Assembly: GCA_016295355.1 (NCBI GenBank) | Contig: JAEDLK010000018.1 | Span: 1-32,910, forward strand | Source of the DNA: Clostridiaceae bacterium | GTDB taxonomy: Bacteria; Bacillota; Clostridia; Oscillospirales; Acutalibacteraceae | Direction of reading: 5' to 3' | Length of the DNA stretch: 32,910 bases | In this document: one piece after another, positions 7,501-15,629 of the stretch | How positions within the stretch are numbered: position 1 is the stretch's first letter | Layout of the letters: each line of letters opens with the position of its first letter | Notes under the pieces: model-generated | Told to the model about the DNA's origin: nothing | Database searches by the model: none | Seen by the model: only the letters and a program-made list of their open reading frames with translations | Program-made: the position numbers and the translations under genes

Positions 7501-10059
7501 ATGAAGTTACTGGTCATTGACGGCAACAGTATCTTAAACCGTGCTTTTTACGGCATTTCTCTGCTTTCCTCTAAAAGCGGAGAATACACCAATGCCGTTT
7601 ACGGCTTTATCAATATCCTGTTCAAGCTGCTCCAAACCGAAAATCCCGACGGTGTGGCGGTGGCCTTTGACCTTAAAAAGCCGACCTTTCGCCATTTGAA
7701 ATACGAAGGCTATAAGGCCGGCCGTAAGCCCATGCCCGAAGAGCTTCACAGCCAGTTGCCGCTCATGAGGGAATGGCTGACGCTGGCCGGGTATCATGTG
7801 GTTGAAAAAGAAGGCTATGAGGCCGATGATATTCTGGGTACGCTGGCGGCGGCCGCTGAGCAGACCGGTAACGACTGTGTGTTGGCCACCGGTGACAGAG
7901 ATTCCTTTCAGCTCATCGGCGAGCACACCAAGGTGTTGCTTTCGACCACCCGTTCCGGTCATCCGGAGGTGGTTTGCTATGATAAGCAGGCTTTGTTTGA
8001 CCGGTATGGCATGACGCCGGATCAGATGATTGATTTGAAGGCTCTGATGGGCGACCCCTCCGATAAAATCCCCGGCGTTCCCGGCATTGGCGAAAAAACC
8101 GCCACGGAATTGATTCACACCTACGGCTCTTTGGAAAACCTGTATAACCATTTGGATGACAAAGCCCTGCGTCCGGCTGTAAAAACCAAACTGCAAGCCG
8201 GAAAAGACAGTGCCGAACTAAGCCGTTTTTTAGGCACCATTTGCCGGAACGTGCCGATTGACACCGATTTGGAGCATTACCGCTATACCGGTCGGGATGA
8301 CGAGGGTTTGGCTCGCCTGATGACCCGATTGGAACTGTTTCGTCAGATGGAAACCATGCGGCTATCCCCGGCACACGACCCGGCAACACCCACAAAAGAA
8401 GTGCCGGTGCAATCGTTACATCTCACAAGCCCTGCCGCCTTTGTCCCGCAGGGAGCGGTTTGTCTGTTTGCCGACGAGTCGGCCGGCGTGATGGGAGCGT
8501 GTGACGGGCAATCGGCCACGCAGTATGCCTTTGGCGACGATTTATCCGCCTTAGCAACTCTGCTTGACAGCGAAATACCGAAAGAGGTCTATGACAGCAA
8601 GCGGCTTTACCGTTTCTGCGCCGACCGTAACCTGTGCGTCAAGGCGGTTGTGTTTGACACAATTTTAGCGGCTTATTTAACCAACCCGTCTGCCACGCAA
8701 TATGATTTACCTACCCTTTGCAAGGCCTATTATATTGCCGATCCCGTAACCGACGCACCTCTGCCGGATGCGGCCGCAAATGCCGCCCGCATGGTAACCT
8801 TGAACCGCAAGCTGACCGATGAGTTGTCCGGTAAGGATCAAATGTCCTTATTCACCGATATTGAGCTGCCGTTGGCCGAGGTGTTGGCCGATATGGAACG
8901 CTGTGGCGTTAAGGCAGAGGTGTCCAGTATCACCGAAATGGGACAAGAGCTGGCCGAGCGCCTTGACAGCCTTAAACGACAAATTACCGATATGGTGGGG
9001 TATGACTTTAATCTGAATTCTCCCAAGCAACTGGGCGAGGCCTTGTTTGAGCATTTGGGTCTGCCGGCCAAAAAGAAGGCCGGAGGCGGTTATTCCACCT
9101 CTGCCGAGATTTTGGAAGGCTTACGCCAAGTGCATCCCGTCATTGATCTGCTGCTGTCCTACCGTCAGCTCTCGAAATTGAAATCGACCTACTGCGATGC
9201 TTTAGCTGACTGCATTGCAAAAGACGGGCGAATTCATACCACCTTTAACCAAACCGAAACCCGTACCGGCCGCATTAGCTCCTTAAACCCCAATCTGCAA
9301 AATATTCCGGTCAGAAGTGAGGAGGGCCGTCGACTGCGTCGGTTCTTCACCGCAAAGGACGGTTGTGTGCTGTGTGATGCCGACTATTCGCAGATCGAAC
9401 TGCGGGTATTGGCTGCCATGGCGCAGGATGAAGCCATGATTGAGGCGTTCGGCAGCGGAGCCGATATTCACACCGCCACGGCTTCTCAGGTTTTCTCTTT
9501 ACCCCCCGACATGATTACCCCGGCTCTGCGCAGCCGTGCCAAGGCCGTCAACTTCGGTATTGTGTACGGCATTGGTGCTTTTTCGCTGTCAAAGGACATC
9601 GGCGTTACCCGCAAGGAGGCCGACACCTACATCAAGAATTATCTGTCGGTTTATCACGGCATCGCCTCCTTTATGGATAAACTAATCAGCGATGCCAGGC
9701 AAAACGGTTATGTGACCACCCTGTTCGGTCGCCGTCGCTATTTGCCCGAATTAAGCAGCTCCAATCATATGTTACGCGCCTTCGGCGAACGGGTCGCCCG
9801 CAACGCTCCCATTCAAGGCACCGCCGCCGATATTATCAAAATTGCCATGATCGCCGTTTGGCGCCGGCTGGCCAAGGAACAGCCCAACGCCAAGTTAATT
9901 CTACAGGTGCATGATGAATTGATTGTTGAATGTCCGAAAGAGGATCAAGAGGCGGTTTGCCGGATTTTGAAAGAGGAAATGGAGGCCGCCGCACATCTGC
10001 CGGTTGATTTGACGGTCGATGTTCACAGCGGCAAAACCTGGTATGATGCCAAAGGATAA
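7501..10059 (+). CDS. polA: DNA polymerase I
   Basis: An 852-residue family A polymerase that removes RNA primers and fills gaps. Residues 1-290 form the 5'-3' nuclease (LLVIDGNSILNRAFYG; EADDILGTLA; ATGDRDSFQL; GDPSDKIPGVPGIGEKTA). Residues 300-470 correspond to the 3'-5' exonuclease domain, but its metal ligands are gone: the Asp-x-Glu site reads FADES and the last motif (YxxxD) reads DAAANAARM. Proofreading is therefore probably absent, as in several Firmicutes Pol I. The polymerase domain has motif A DADYSQIELRVLA (from residue 626), motif B RSRAKAVNFGIVYG and motif C VHDELIVE (803-810). ATG 7501 follows AGGAAGC; the upstream ATG at 7480 would put seven extra residues before the conserved LLVIDGN. 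It is first in an operon that runs to the cell-shape genes. Confidence 0.97.
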   Translation: MKLLVIDGNSILNRAFYGISLLSSKSGEYTNAVYGFINILFKLLQTENPDGVAVAFDLKKPTFRHLKYEGYKAGRKPMPEELHSQLPLMREWLTLAGYHVVEKEGYEADDILGTLAAAAEQTGNDCVLATGDRDSFQLIGEHTKVLLSTTRSGHPEVVCYDKQALFDRYGMTPDQMIDLKALMGDPSDKIPGVPGIGEKTATELIHTYGSLENLYNHLDDKALRPAVKTKLQAGKDSAELSRFLGTICRNVPIDTDLEHYRYTGRDDEGLARLMTRLELFRQMETMRLSPAHDPATPTKEVPVQSLHLTSPAAFVPQGAVCLFADESAGVMGACDGQSATQYAFGDDLSALATLLDSEIPKEVYDSKRLYRFCADRNLCVKAVVFDTILAAYLTNPSATQYDLPTLCKAYYIADPVTDAPLPDAAANAARMVTLNRKLTDELSGKDQMSLFTDIELPLAEVLADMERCGVKAEVSSITEMGQELAERLDSLKRQITDMVGYDFNLNSPKQLGEALFEHLGLPAKKKAGGGYSTSAEILEGLRQVHPVIDLLLSYRQLSKLKSTYCDALADCIAKDGRIHTTFNQTETRTGRISSLNPNLQNIPVRSEEGRRLRRFFTAKDGCVLCDADYSQIELRVLAAMAQDEAMIEAFGSGADIHTATASQVFSLPPDMITPALRSRAKAVNFGIVYGIGAFSLSKDIGVTRKEADTYIKNYLSVYHGIASFMDKLISDARQNGYVTTLFGRRRYLPELSSSNHMLRAFGERVARNAPIQGTAADIIKIAMIAVWRRLAKEQPNAKLILQVHDELIVECPKEDQEAVCRILKEEMEAAAHLPVDLTVDVHSGKTWYDAKG

Positions 10060-10063
10060 TTGT

Positions 10064-10906
10064 ATGAAGCTCTTGTTTGTTTGTACCGGCAATACCTGCC
10101 GTTCTCCCATGGCCGAAGGCTATATCCGCTCGCTTTGTCGACCGGATTTGACGGCGCAAAGCGCCGGCCTGATGCCCGGCGGTGAAGCGGCGACAGCAGG
10201 CGCCGTGGAGGCCATGTTTGATTACGGTGCGGATTTATCTTCTCACCGCAGTCAACCCGTTACACCGTCTATGCTCCTATCGGCCGACCGTATTTATTGC
10301 ATGAGCGAAAGCCATCGACAGGTGTTACTTTCTTATGGCATTGACGGCACGAGTATGTCGGTGCTGGGCGGCGGCATTCCCGACCCCTTCGGCGGTGATG
10401 TATCCACCTACCGTGCCTGTCGGGATGCTATCATACAAGCGATCAACCGCGAATTGGATCTTGCCCTGCCAACCGTTTCAACAGAAGCGTCGGATGATGC
10501 ACTCCAAGAAATTGAAACCGTTGAAAGAAGCTGTTTTTCTGCTCCGTGGAGTTTAGGGAGTCTACGCAGTGCCAGAGAAAACGGCACCCGCTTTTTTACC
10601 GTCACAAAGGACGGTCAGACAATTGGCTATGCCGGCTTATCCACCGTGGCCTCAGAGGGCTATCTGACCAATGTGGCGGTGCTGCCGACTTATCGCAATC
10701 AGGGTGTTGCTTCGGCACTCATGCGTGGTTTGACTGCCTATGCCGTGCAGAAAAAGCTCTCCTTTTTAAGTTTAGAGGTTCGCCCGTCCAACGAATCGGC
10801 GGTGCGGTTGTATAAACGATTCGGCTTTAAGGAAGTCGGCCGGAGAAAAGCATTTTATGATGCACCGATCGAGGATGCACTGATTTTGACAAGAAGGTTT
10901 AACTGA
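10064..10906 (+). CDS. rimI: Fusion: YwlE-type protein-arginine phosphatase + RimI N-acetyltransferase
   Basis: One 280-residue chain with two enzymes. Residues 1-132 are a low-molecular-weight phosphatase: P-loop C7-TGNT-C12-R13-S14 and catalytic-acid loop DPFGG (Asp107-Gly111) followed by TYRACRD. Thr11 is the residue that in Bacillus YwlE favours phospho-arginine over phospho-tyrosine, where ordinary LMW-PTPs carry Ile. Residues 145-280 are a GNAT domain of RimI type: ETVERSCFSAPWS, acetyl-CoA loop RNQGVA (211-216), SLEVRPSNESAVRLYKRFGF and YDAPIEDALIL. RimI acetylates the N-terminal alanine of ribosomal protein S18. A short loose linker (133-144) joins them in one frame with no frameshift. 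It begins four bases after polA, whose last codons hold its AAAGGA RBS, and overlaps tsaD by one base (TGATG). Confidence 0.92.
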   Translation: MKLLFVCTGNTCRSPMAEGYIRSLCRPDLTAQSAGLMPGGEAATAGAVEAMFDYGADLSSHRSQPVTPSMLLSADRIYCMSESHRQVLLSYGIDGTSMSVLGGGIPDPFGGDVSTYRACRDAIIQAINRELDLALPTVSTEASDDALQEIETVERSCFSAPWSLGSLRSARENGTRFFTVTKDGQTIGYAGLSTVASEGYLTNVAVLPTYRNQGVASALMRGLTAYAVQKKLSFLSLEVRPSNESAVRLYKRFGFKEVGRRKAFYDAPIEDALILTRRFN

Positions 10907-11934
10907 TGATTCTTTTAAGTATTGAATCCTCCTGCGATGAAACAGCCGTGGCCGTGACCGACGGGCGGCGTGTTTTAGCCAATATTGTATCCACCCAGGT
11001 GGCCGAACACCGTCTGTACGGCGGTGTGGTGCCGGAGATTGCCTCCCGGCGTCACTGCGAAGCCATTTCGGCCTGTTATCTGAAGGCACTCAAAACCGCC
11101 GGTATCACCGAACGGCAGATTGAGGCCGTAGCCGTCACCTTTGCCCCCGGTTTAATCGGCGCTTTGTTAGTTGGGGTTAACTTTGCCAAGGGATTGGCAT
11201 TGTCTTTGGGTGTACCGCTGATTCCGGTGCATCATTTGCGCAGTCACATTGCCGCTAATTATTTGGCAGATGAAACCCTTACACCGCCGTTTTTGTGTTT
11301 GGTTGTTTCGGGCGGTAATACCCTTTTATGCGAGGTTCGGGATTATACCGAATTTCTGATTCTCGGACAGACCGGGGACGATGCCGCCGGTGAATGCTTT
11401 GATAAGACCGCCCGTGCCATGGGGCTGGCTTATCCGGGCGGTGTAACCATGGACAAAATCGCTACCACGGCCGATCCGGTTCGTTATCCTCTGCCCACCC
11501 CGAAGCCGAGCACCGGTTCCTTTGATTTCAGCTTTTCGGGACTGAAAACCGCCGTTATCAATTTGATTCATCATGCAGAGCAGATCGGTGAGCCGCTGGA
11601 TGTTCCGGTTCTGTGTGCCACTGTTCGTCAAAAGGTCTGTGATATTTTGCTGGAAAACACCATGGCCGCCCTGCAAAAAACAGGGCAAACAAAGCTGGCG
11701 CTGGCCGGCGGTGTTTCGGCTAACAGCGAACTGCGTCGGCGCATGGAGGAAGCCTGTATGAAACGGGGCATTTCGTTATTTGTACCGCCTCTTTGCTATT
11801 GCGGTGATAACGCCGCCATGGTTGGTGCACAGGCTTATTACGAATATAAAGCCGGCCATGTGGCAGATGCGTCTTTGAACGCCTATGCCACCATGCCGAT
11901 TGATTTTAACAAAAAGGACGGTGGAACGCCATGA
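10906..11934 (+). CDS. tsaD: tRNA N6-adenosine threonylcarbamoyltransferase
   Basis: TsaD transfers the threonylcarbamoyl group to A37 of ANN-decoding tRNAs, working with TsaB and TsaE. The 342-residue protein has the typical opening LLSIESSCDETAVAV, the metal site HHLRSH (residues 109-114), VSGGNTLL, the GECFDKTARAMGL segment, KPSTGSFDFSFSGLKTAV, LAGGVSANSELR and CYCGDNAAMVG. The ATG overlaps the stop of the RimI fusion, in keeping with the frequent rimI-tsaD pairing. tsaB and tsaE, often next door in Bacillota, are not in the window. Confidence 0.97.
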   Translation: MILLSIESSCDETAVAVTDGRRVLANIVSTQVAEHRLYGGVVPEIASRRHCEAISACYLKALKTAGITERQIEAVAVTFAPGLIGALLVGVNFAKGLALSLGVPLIPVHHLRSHIAANYLADETLTPPFLCLVVSGGNTLLCEVRDYTEFLILGQTGDDAAGECFDKTARAMGLAYPGGVTMDKIATTADPVRYPLPTPKPSTGSFDFSFSGLKTAVINLIHHAEQIGEPLDVPVLCATVRQKVCDILLENTMAALQKTGQTKLALAGGVSANSELRRRMEEACMKRGISLFVPPLCYCGDNAAMVGAQAYYEYKAGHVADASLNAYATMPIDFNKKDGGTP

Positions 11935-12854
11935 AGCATCGCACCTTCTTATTGGTCAATCCTCGATCGGGACGGGGAACCATTCGCAACCGTTTGTTGA
12001 ATGTCATTGAGGTTTTGAGTGCCGCCGATCATCAGGTCACGGTGTATCCCACCAAAGCCAGAGCCGATGCAACAGCCGTTGTGGCCGCCTTAAGCGATGA
12101 GTATGACACCATCATCTGTTGTGGCGGCGACGGCACGCTGAACGAGGTCGTCACCGGTATGATGCACAACCCGAACACCTACGAATTAGGATACATACCG
12201 GCCGGCACGCTCAACGAGTGGTCAAGCGGATTGAAAATCTCCCGCAACGCCGAGAAAGCGGCCATGGATATTGTTAAGCGTCATATGATGCCGTTGGATA
12301 TCGGTCGGTTCGGCGAAAAATACTTTGTCTACACCGCCTCCTTCGGTGCCTTTACGGAAGCCTCCTATGCCGCTCCCCAAGAGGTCAAAAACATCTTGGG
12401 TCAGGCAGCCTATTTTATACAGGGCATCAAATCGGTAGGCAATATCAAACCCATTCCCATGCGTCTTGTTATTGACGGCAAAGAGTATAAGGATAATTTC
12501 CTGTTCGGCACCATTTCCAATTCCATGAGTGTGGGCGGTGTGGTACACTTTGACGAAACAACGGTCAAGCTCAATGACGGTCTGTTTGAAATCTTTTTAA
12601 TTCATAATCCGTCTAATTTACTTGAGTTCAACGATATTTTGGACGGTATTGTAAAAAAGGATTTGTCCCGTAAATGCCTGGACTTTATTCACGCTTCATC
12701 GGTTGAAATTTACACGAATTCGCCGATTAACTGGACCTTAGACGGCGAGATGGCCAGTGCCGACGGTCATATCACCGTGCAGAATCTGCACAGTGCCGTT
12801 TCCTTTTTAGTGCCGGAAGTAGCCAAAAACAAACATCAACCCACAAACCAATAA
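11931..12854 (+). CDS. Diacylglycerol/lipid kinase family protein (YegS/DgkB-like)
   Basis: A 307-residue soluble kinase of the DAGK catalytic fold. It shows LLVNPRSGRGTIRNRL near the N-terminus, the nucleotide-binding motif GGDGTLNEV (65-73), and GYIPAGTLNEWSSGLKI, equivalent to the family's P-x-GT-x-N-D-FAR loop but with Glu-Trp-Ser instead of Asp-Phe-Ala. The C-terminal beta-sandwich ends INWTLDGEM. Such enzymes phosphorylate diacylglycerol or related lipids at the membrane face; DgkB recycles DAG from lipoteichoic acid synthesis. Substrate here is inferred only. It overlaps tsaD by ATGA and precedes mreB, so it may sit in an envelope-biogenesis operon. Confidence 0.88.
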   Translation: MKHRTFLLVNPRSGRGTIRNRLLNVIEVLSAADHQVTVYPTKARADATAVVAALSDEYDTIICCGGDGTLNEVVTGMMHNPNTYELGYIPAGTLNEWSSGLKISRNAEKAAMDIVKRHMMPLDIGRFGEKYFVYTASFGAFTEASYAAPQEVKNILGQAAYFIQGIKSVGNIKPIPMRLVIDGKEYKDNFLFGTISNSMSVGGVVHFDETTVKLNDGLFEIFLIHNPSNLLEFNDILDGIVKKDLSRKCLDFIHASSVEIYTNSPINWTLDGEMASADGHITVQNLHSAVSFLVPEVAKNKHQPTNQ

Positions 12855-12869
12855 AGGAGTCAATCATTT

Positions 12870-13889
12870 ATGTTTACCAGAGATATCGGTGTCGACCTCG
12901 GTTCGGCCACCACGCTTGTTTGCGTTAAGGGAAAGGGCATTATCATGCGAGAGCCGTCGGTTGTTGCCTATGATGTACGCAACGATGCGGTACGAGCCGT
13001 TGGAACAGAAGCCAAGAACATGATCGGCCGTACCCCCGGCTCGATTGTGGCTGTACGTCCGCTGAAGGACGGCGTTATCGCCGACTTCGATGTGACCGCC
13101 GCCATGCTGAAACGGTTCATCGCCCAGGCGCTCAAGGGTTCTCTGTTTTCCAGAGTTCGCATGGTCATTTGTATTCCGGCCGGCGTTACCGAGGTGGAAA
13201 GCCGTGCCGTTTACGATGCTGCCAAGCAGGCCGGTGCCGCCGATATTGATTTGTTGGAGGAGCCTATGGCTGCTGCCGTCGGAGCCGGATTGCCGGTTTG
13301 GGATGCCGCCGGTAACATGGTGGCCGACATCGGCGGCGGTACCACCGATGTGGCCGTTATTTCGTTGGGCGACATCGTAACCAGTCAGTCATTGCGTTTG
13401 GCCGGCGATGCACTGGATCAGTCGATTATCAACTACATCAAACGCAAGCACAATCTGCTCATCGGGGAGCGCACCGCCGAACAGATTAAAATCGAAATCG
13501 GCTCGGCCTTACCCTATGAGGACGAAAAAACGGTGGAAATCAGAGGCCGAAACCTGTTGGACGGACTGCCGAAAAACATCTCGATTTCTTCTGCCGATGT
13601 ACGGGACGCCATGAAGGATGTGGTACGCCGGATTGTGGAAACCATCCGCCTGACCCTTGAAAAGACACCGCCGGAGCTGTCGGCTGACATCATTGACCGC
13701 GGTATCACACTGACCGGCGGCACTGCCCTGCTTCGCGGATTGGCGGAACTCATTGCCCGTGAAACCGGTATGCCGGTGCAGATCGCCGAGAACCCCATCG
13801 ACTGCGTGGTGCTGGGTACCCAACGGCGCCTGGACAGCAGTAACGGGTTTGAAAACTATGTCTTTCGTCACGGAAAACGTTTCCGTTAA
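12870..13889 (+). CDS. mreB: MreB/Mbl-family rod-shape actin homologue
   Basis: A 339-residue bacterial actin that directs lateral cell-wall synthesis. It has phosphate-1 GVDLGSATTLV, GRTPGSIVAVRPLKDGVIADF, LLEEPMAAAVGAGLPV, phosphate-2 ADIGGGTTDVAVISLGDIV, GERTAEQIKIEIG, PPELSADIIDRGITLTGG and the adenosine-binding GGTALLRGL. The N-terminus MFTRDIGVDLG resembles Mbl more than MreB of Bacillus, but gene order with mreC and mreD supports the mreB role. AAAGGAG lies before the ATG, 15 bases behind the lipid kinase gene. The gap to mreC is 323 bases, unusually long. Confidence 0.95.
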   Translation: MFTRDIGVDLGSATTLVCVKGKGIIMREPSVVAYDVRNDAVRAVGTEAKNMIGRTPGSIVAVRPLKDGVIADFDVTAAMLKRFIAQALKGSLFSRVRMVICIPAGVTEVESRAVYDAAKQAGAADIDLLEEPMAAAVGAGLPVWDAAGNMVADIGGGTTDVAVISLGDIVTSQSLRLAGDALDQSIINYIKRKHNLLIGERTAEQIKIEIGSALPYEDEKTVEIRGRNLLDGLPKNISISSADVRDAMKDVVRRIVETIRLTLEKTPPELSADIIDRGITLTGGTALLRGLAELIARETGMPVQIAENPIDCVVLGTQRRLDSSNGFENYVFRHGKRFR

Positions 13890-14212
13890 TTCTTGGCCAA
13901 AGCCTTCAAACTCCATTGGCATTTTTCGGCAAGCTTTTTACGCTGTAGCATCGTTAATAGGCTCGCCAATAGGACAGTGTTATCTGTGCATTGTCCATGT
14001 ACAGAAAAACATCATGCCTACACAATTCTTTAACCTTGAAGGTGTGACTTTTTGTGCGGGTTTCTGCGAAGCAATGCCGTTGGCTATCGCCTATGGGTGA
14101 CAATACCGCCGGAAGCCGCCTAAAAACTGCCCCTTAAGGCCGATTCAAGTTTGAAAGCATTGGTTTTTTGACAGGGCTCTTACCTGTCCCACTAACCGAG
14201 AAAGGTGTTATT
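13890..14212 (+). other. mreB-mreC intergenic region with RNA-like pairing
   Basis: No gene-like ORF was found here. Several pairings can be drawn. GCCAA (13896-13900) pairs with TTGGC (13916-13920), followed by ATTTTT. ATAGGC (13957-13962) and GCCAA (13965-13969) pair with GCCTAT (14089-14094) and TTGGC (14080-14084), giving an 11-bp long-range stem with a small internal loop. Inside it GGACAGTG (13972-13979) pairs with CATTGTCC (13989-13996). Near mreC, GACAGG (14170-14175) pairs with CCTGTC (14183-14188). This could be a small RNA or the mreC leader; I recognise no known riboswitch core. Confidence 0.4.
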
Positions 14213-15067
14213 ATGCGTTTTTTCTTCAAAACCAGAAAATTCAAAATCGGGGTAGCCGTTCTTTGCATCGTTCTGGTTGCATCGATTGTTGTCCGCATCA
14301 TCTCGGGCGTGCTGTCGCCGGGGTCGGGCGTGCTGGGCGTCATTATTTCGCCCTTTGAGCAGTTGTTCCACTCAATTTCCGACAGCATAAACGATTTCTC
14401 CGAAAAGCTGAATGACGGACAGAACTTGATGCTTGAAAACAAACGATTACGGGAAGAATTGGCACAACTGCGCCGTGAATCGGTTGATTACGACGAAACC
14501 GTACGACAAAACCAATTCTATAAGGATTATTTGGAAATCAAGGAAGTCCACCCCGATTATCAGTTTTGTGATGCTCGGGTGATTGCCTGTGACAAGGATG
14601 ATCCTTACCGTAACTTTGTCATCAACAAAGGATCTACAAGCGGGCTTAAGGAGCATGATCCGGTGATGGCGGGGCAGTATCTTGTGGGCTATATCCACAG
14701 CGTCGGATTAACCAGTGCCAAGGTCACCACCTTATTGAGTCCCGATATTACCCTGGGTGTGAATGACAGCCGTACCGATGATCCGGGGCTGATTACCGGA
14801 ACCGCCGATTTGGCCGCCGAGAACAAAGTTAAGCTCTACAATTTGGCCCGTTCCTGCCGTGTGGCAGTAGGCGACTACATTGTGTCATCCGGTGAAGGCA
14901 TTTTTCCGGCCGGGTTGCTCGTCGGCAAGGTCGATAACGTAAAGAACGATGCCGACAGCGCCTCAATCTATGCAACGGTAACGCCCTTTGCCGAACTGGA
15001 TGATTTGAGAACGGTCATGGTCATCACATCCTTCAGCGGACAAGGTTCCTTAAGGGAGGCTGGCTGA
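14213..15067 (+). CDS. mreC: Rod-shape-determining protein MreC
   Basis: A 284-residue MreC. It has a basic cytoplasmic start (MRFFFKTRKFK), one TM helix (residues 11-33), a coiled-coil periplasm-side stretch (LMLENKRLREELAQLRRE) and the beta-rich core with VINKGSTSGLKEHDPVMA, VTTLLSPDITLGV and IVSSGEGIFPAGLLVGKV, typical of the family. MreC is the extracytoplasmic scaffold that connects MreB/MreD to PBP2. ATG 14213 has AAAGGTG seven bases upstream; a TTG in frame at 14168 lies inside a hairpin and is not needed. It overlaps mreD by one base. Confidence 0.94.
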   Translation: MRFFFKTRKFKIGVAVLCIVLVASIVVRIISGVLSPGSGVLGVIISPFEQLFHSISDSINDFSEKLNDGQNLMLENKRLREELAQLRRESVDYDETVRQNQFYKDYLEIKEVHPDYQFCDARVIACDKDDPYRNFVINKGSTSGLKEHDPVMAGQYLVGYIHSVGLTSAKVTTLLSPDITLGVNDSRTDDPGLITGTADLAAENKVKLYNLARSCRVAVGDYIVSSGEGIFPAGLLVGKVDNVKNDADSASIYATVTPFAELDDLRTVMVITSFSGQGSLREAG

Positions 15068-15588
15068 TGTTTGCAGAAAAACGAACACAACTGCCCCTGT
15101 GGCAAATAGGAATCGGGCTTTTGGCATTTTTGTGCCATTACACCCGTCTGCCGGATTTGTCCATCGGTCGTGCCTCTCCCTTTTTGCTGATACCTCTGAC
15201 GGTATCGGTTTCCTTGTTCTACGGAGAACTGACCGGCTTGTTCTACGGGCTGGGCTTTGGGCTTTTGTGTGATTGCGTGGCCGGACAAACCATTTGCTTT
15301 AACACCCTGTTCTTTGCCTTTGCCGGCTTTTTGCTGGGTGTGGCGGTCGGCACCGTGTTCAATGTCAACCTGCCGTCGGCCGTGGCCCTTTGCGTGATGA
15401 CATCGGCTGCCTATTTCGGCCTAAAATGGCTGATTTTCTTCTTTTTCCCCGATGTCCAGGGAAAGATCTTTTATCTTTTGCACTATGCTTTACCGTCGGC
15501 GCTGTATACCTCTCTCTTCATTTTCCTGTTTTACTGGATTCAACTGCGCTTAAAGAACCGACACAAAAAGCACTCTCATATTTTGTAA
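15067..15588 (+). CDS. mreD: Rod-shape-determining protein MreD
   Basis: A 173-residue integral membrane protein with about five hydrophobic segments: LWQIGIGLLAFLCHY, SPFLLIPLTVSVSLFYG, GLFYGLGFGLLCDCVAG, FAFAGFLLGVAVGTVF and later ones. The GLFYGLGFGLLCDC pattern (G-x-x-x-G-x-x-x-D) resembles the conserved helix of MreD. It starts with the TGATG overlap to mreC and is followed 41 bases on by the PBP gene, the classical mreC-mreD-PBP2 order. The identification rests on topology plus context. Confidence 0.9.
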   Translation: MFAEKRTQLPLWQIGIGLLAFLCHYTRLPDLSIGRASPFLLIPLTVSVSLFYGELTGLFYGLGFGLLCDCVAGQTICFNTLFFAFAGFLLGVAVGTVFNVNLPSAVALCVMTSAAYFGLKWLIFFFFPDVQGKIFYLLHYALPSALYTSLFIFLFYWIQLRLKNRHKKHSHIL

Positions 15589-15629
15589 ACGATTGATTCT
15601 TTTACAACTTAAGAAAGGAGATTGAACAG

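Noticed and set aside
13753..14100. 115-codon plus-strand frame crossing from mreB into the mreB-mreC gap
   Set aside because: Starts inside mreB in another frame, lacks an RBS and gives a Cys-rich, unstructured-looking sequence.
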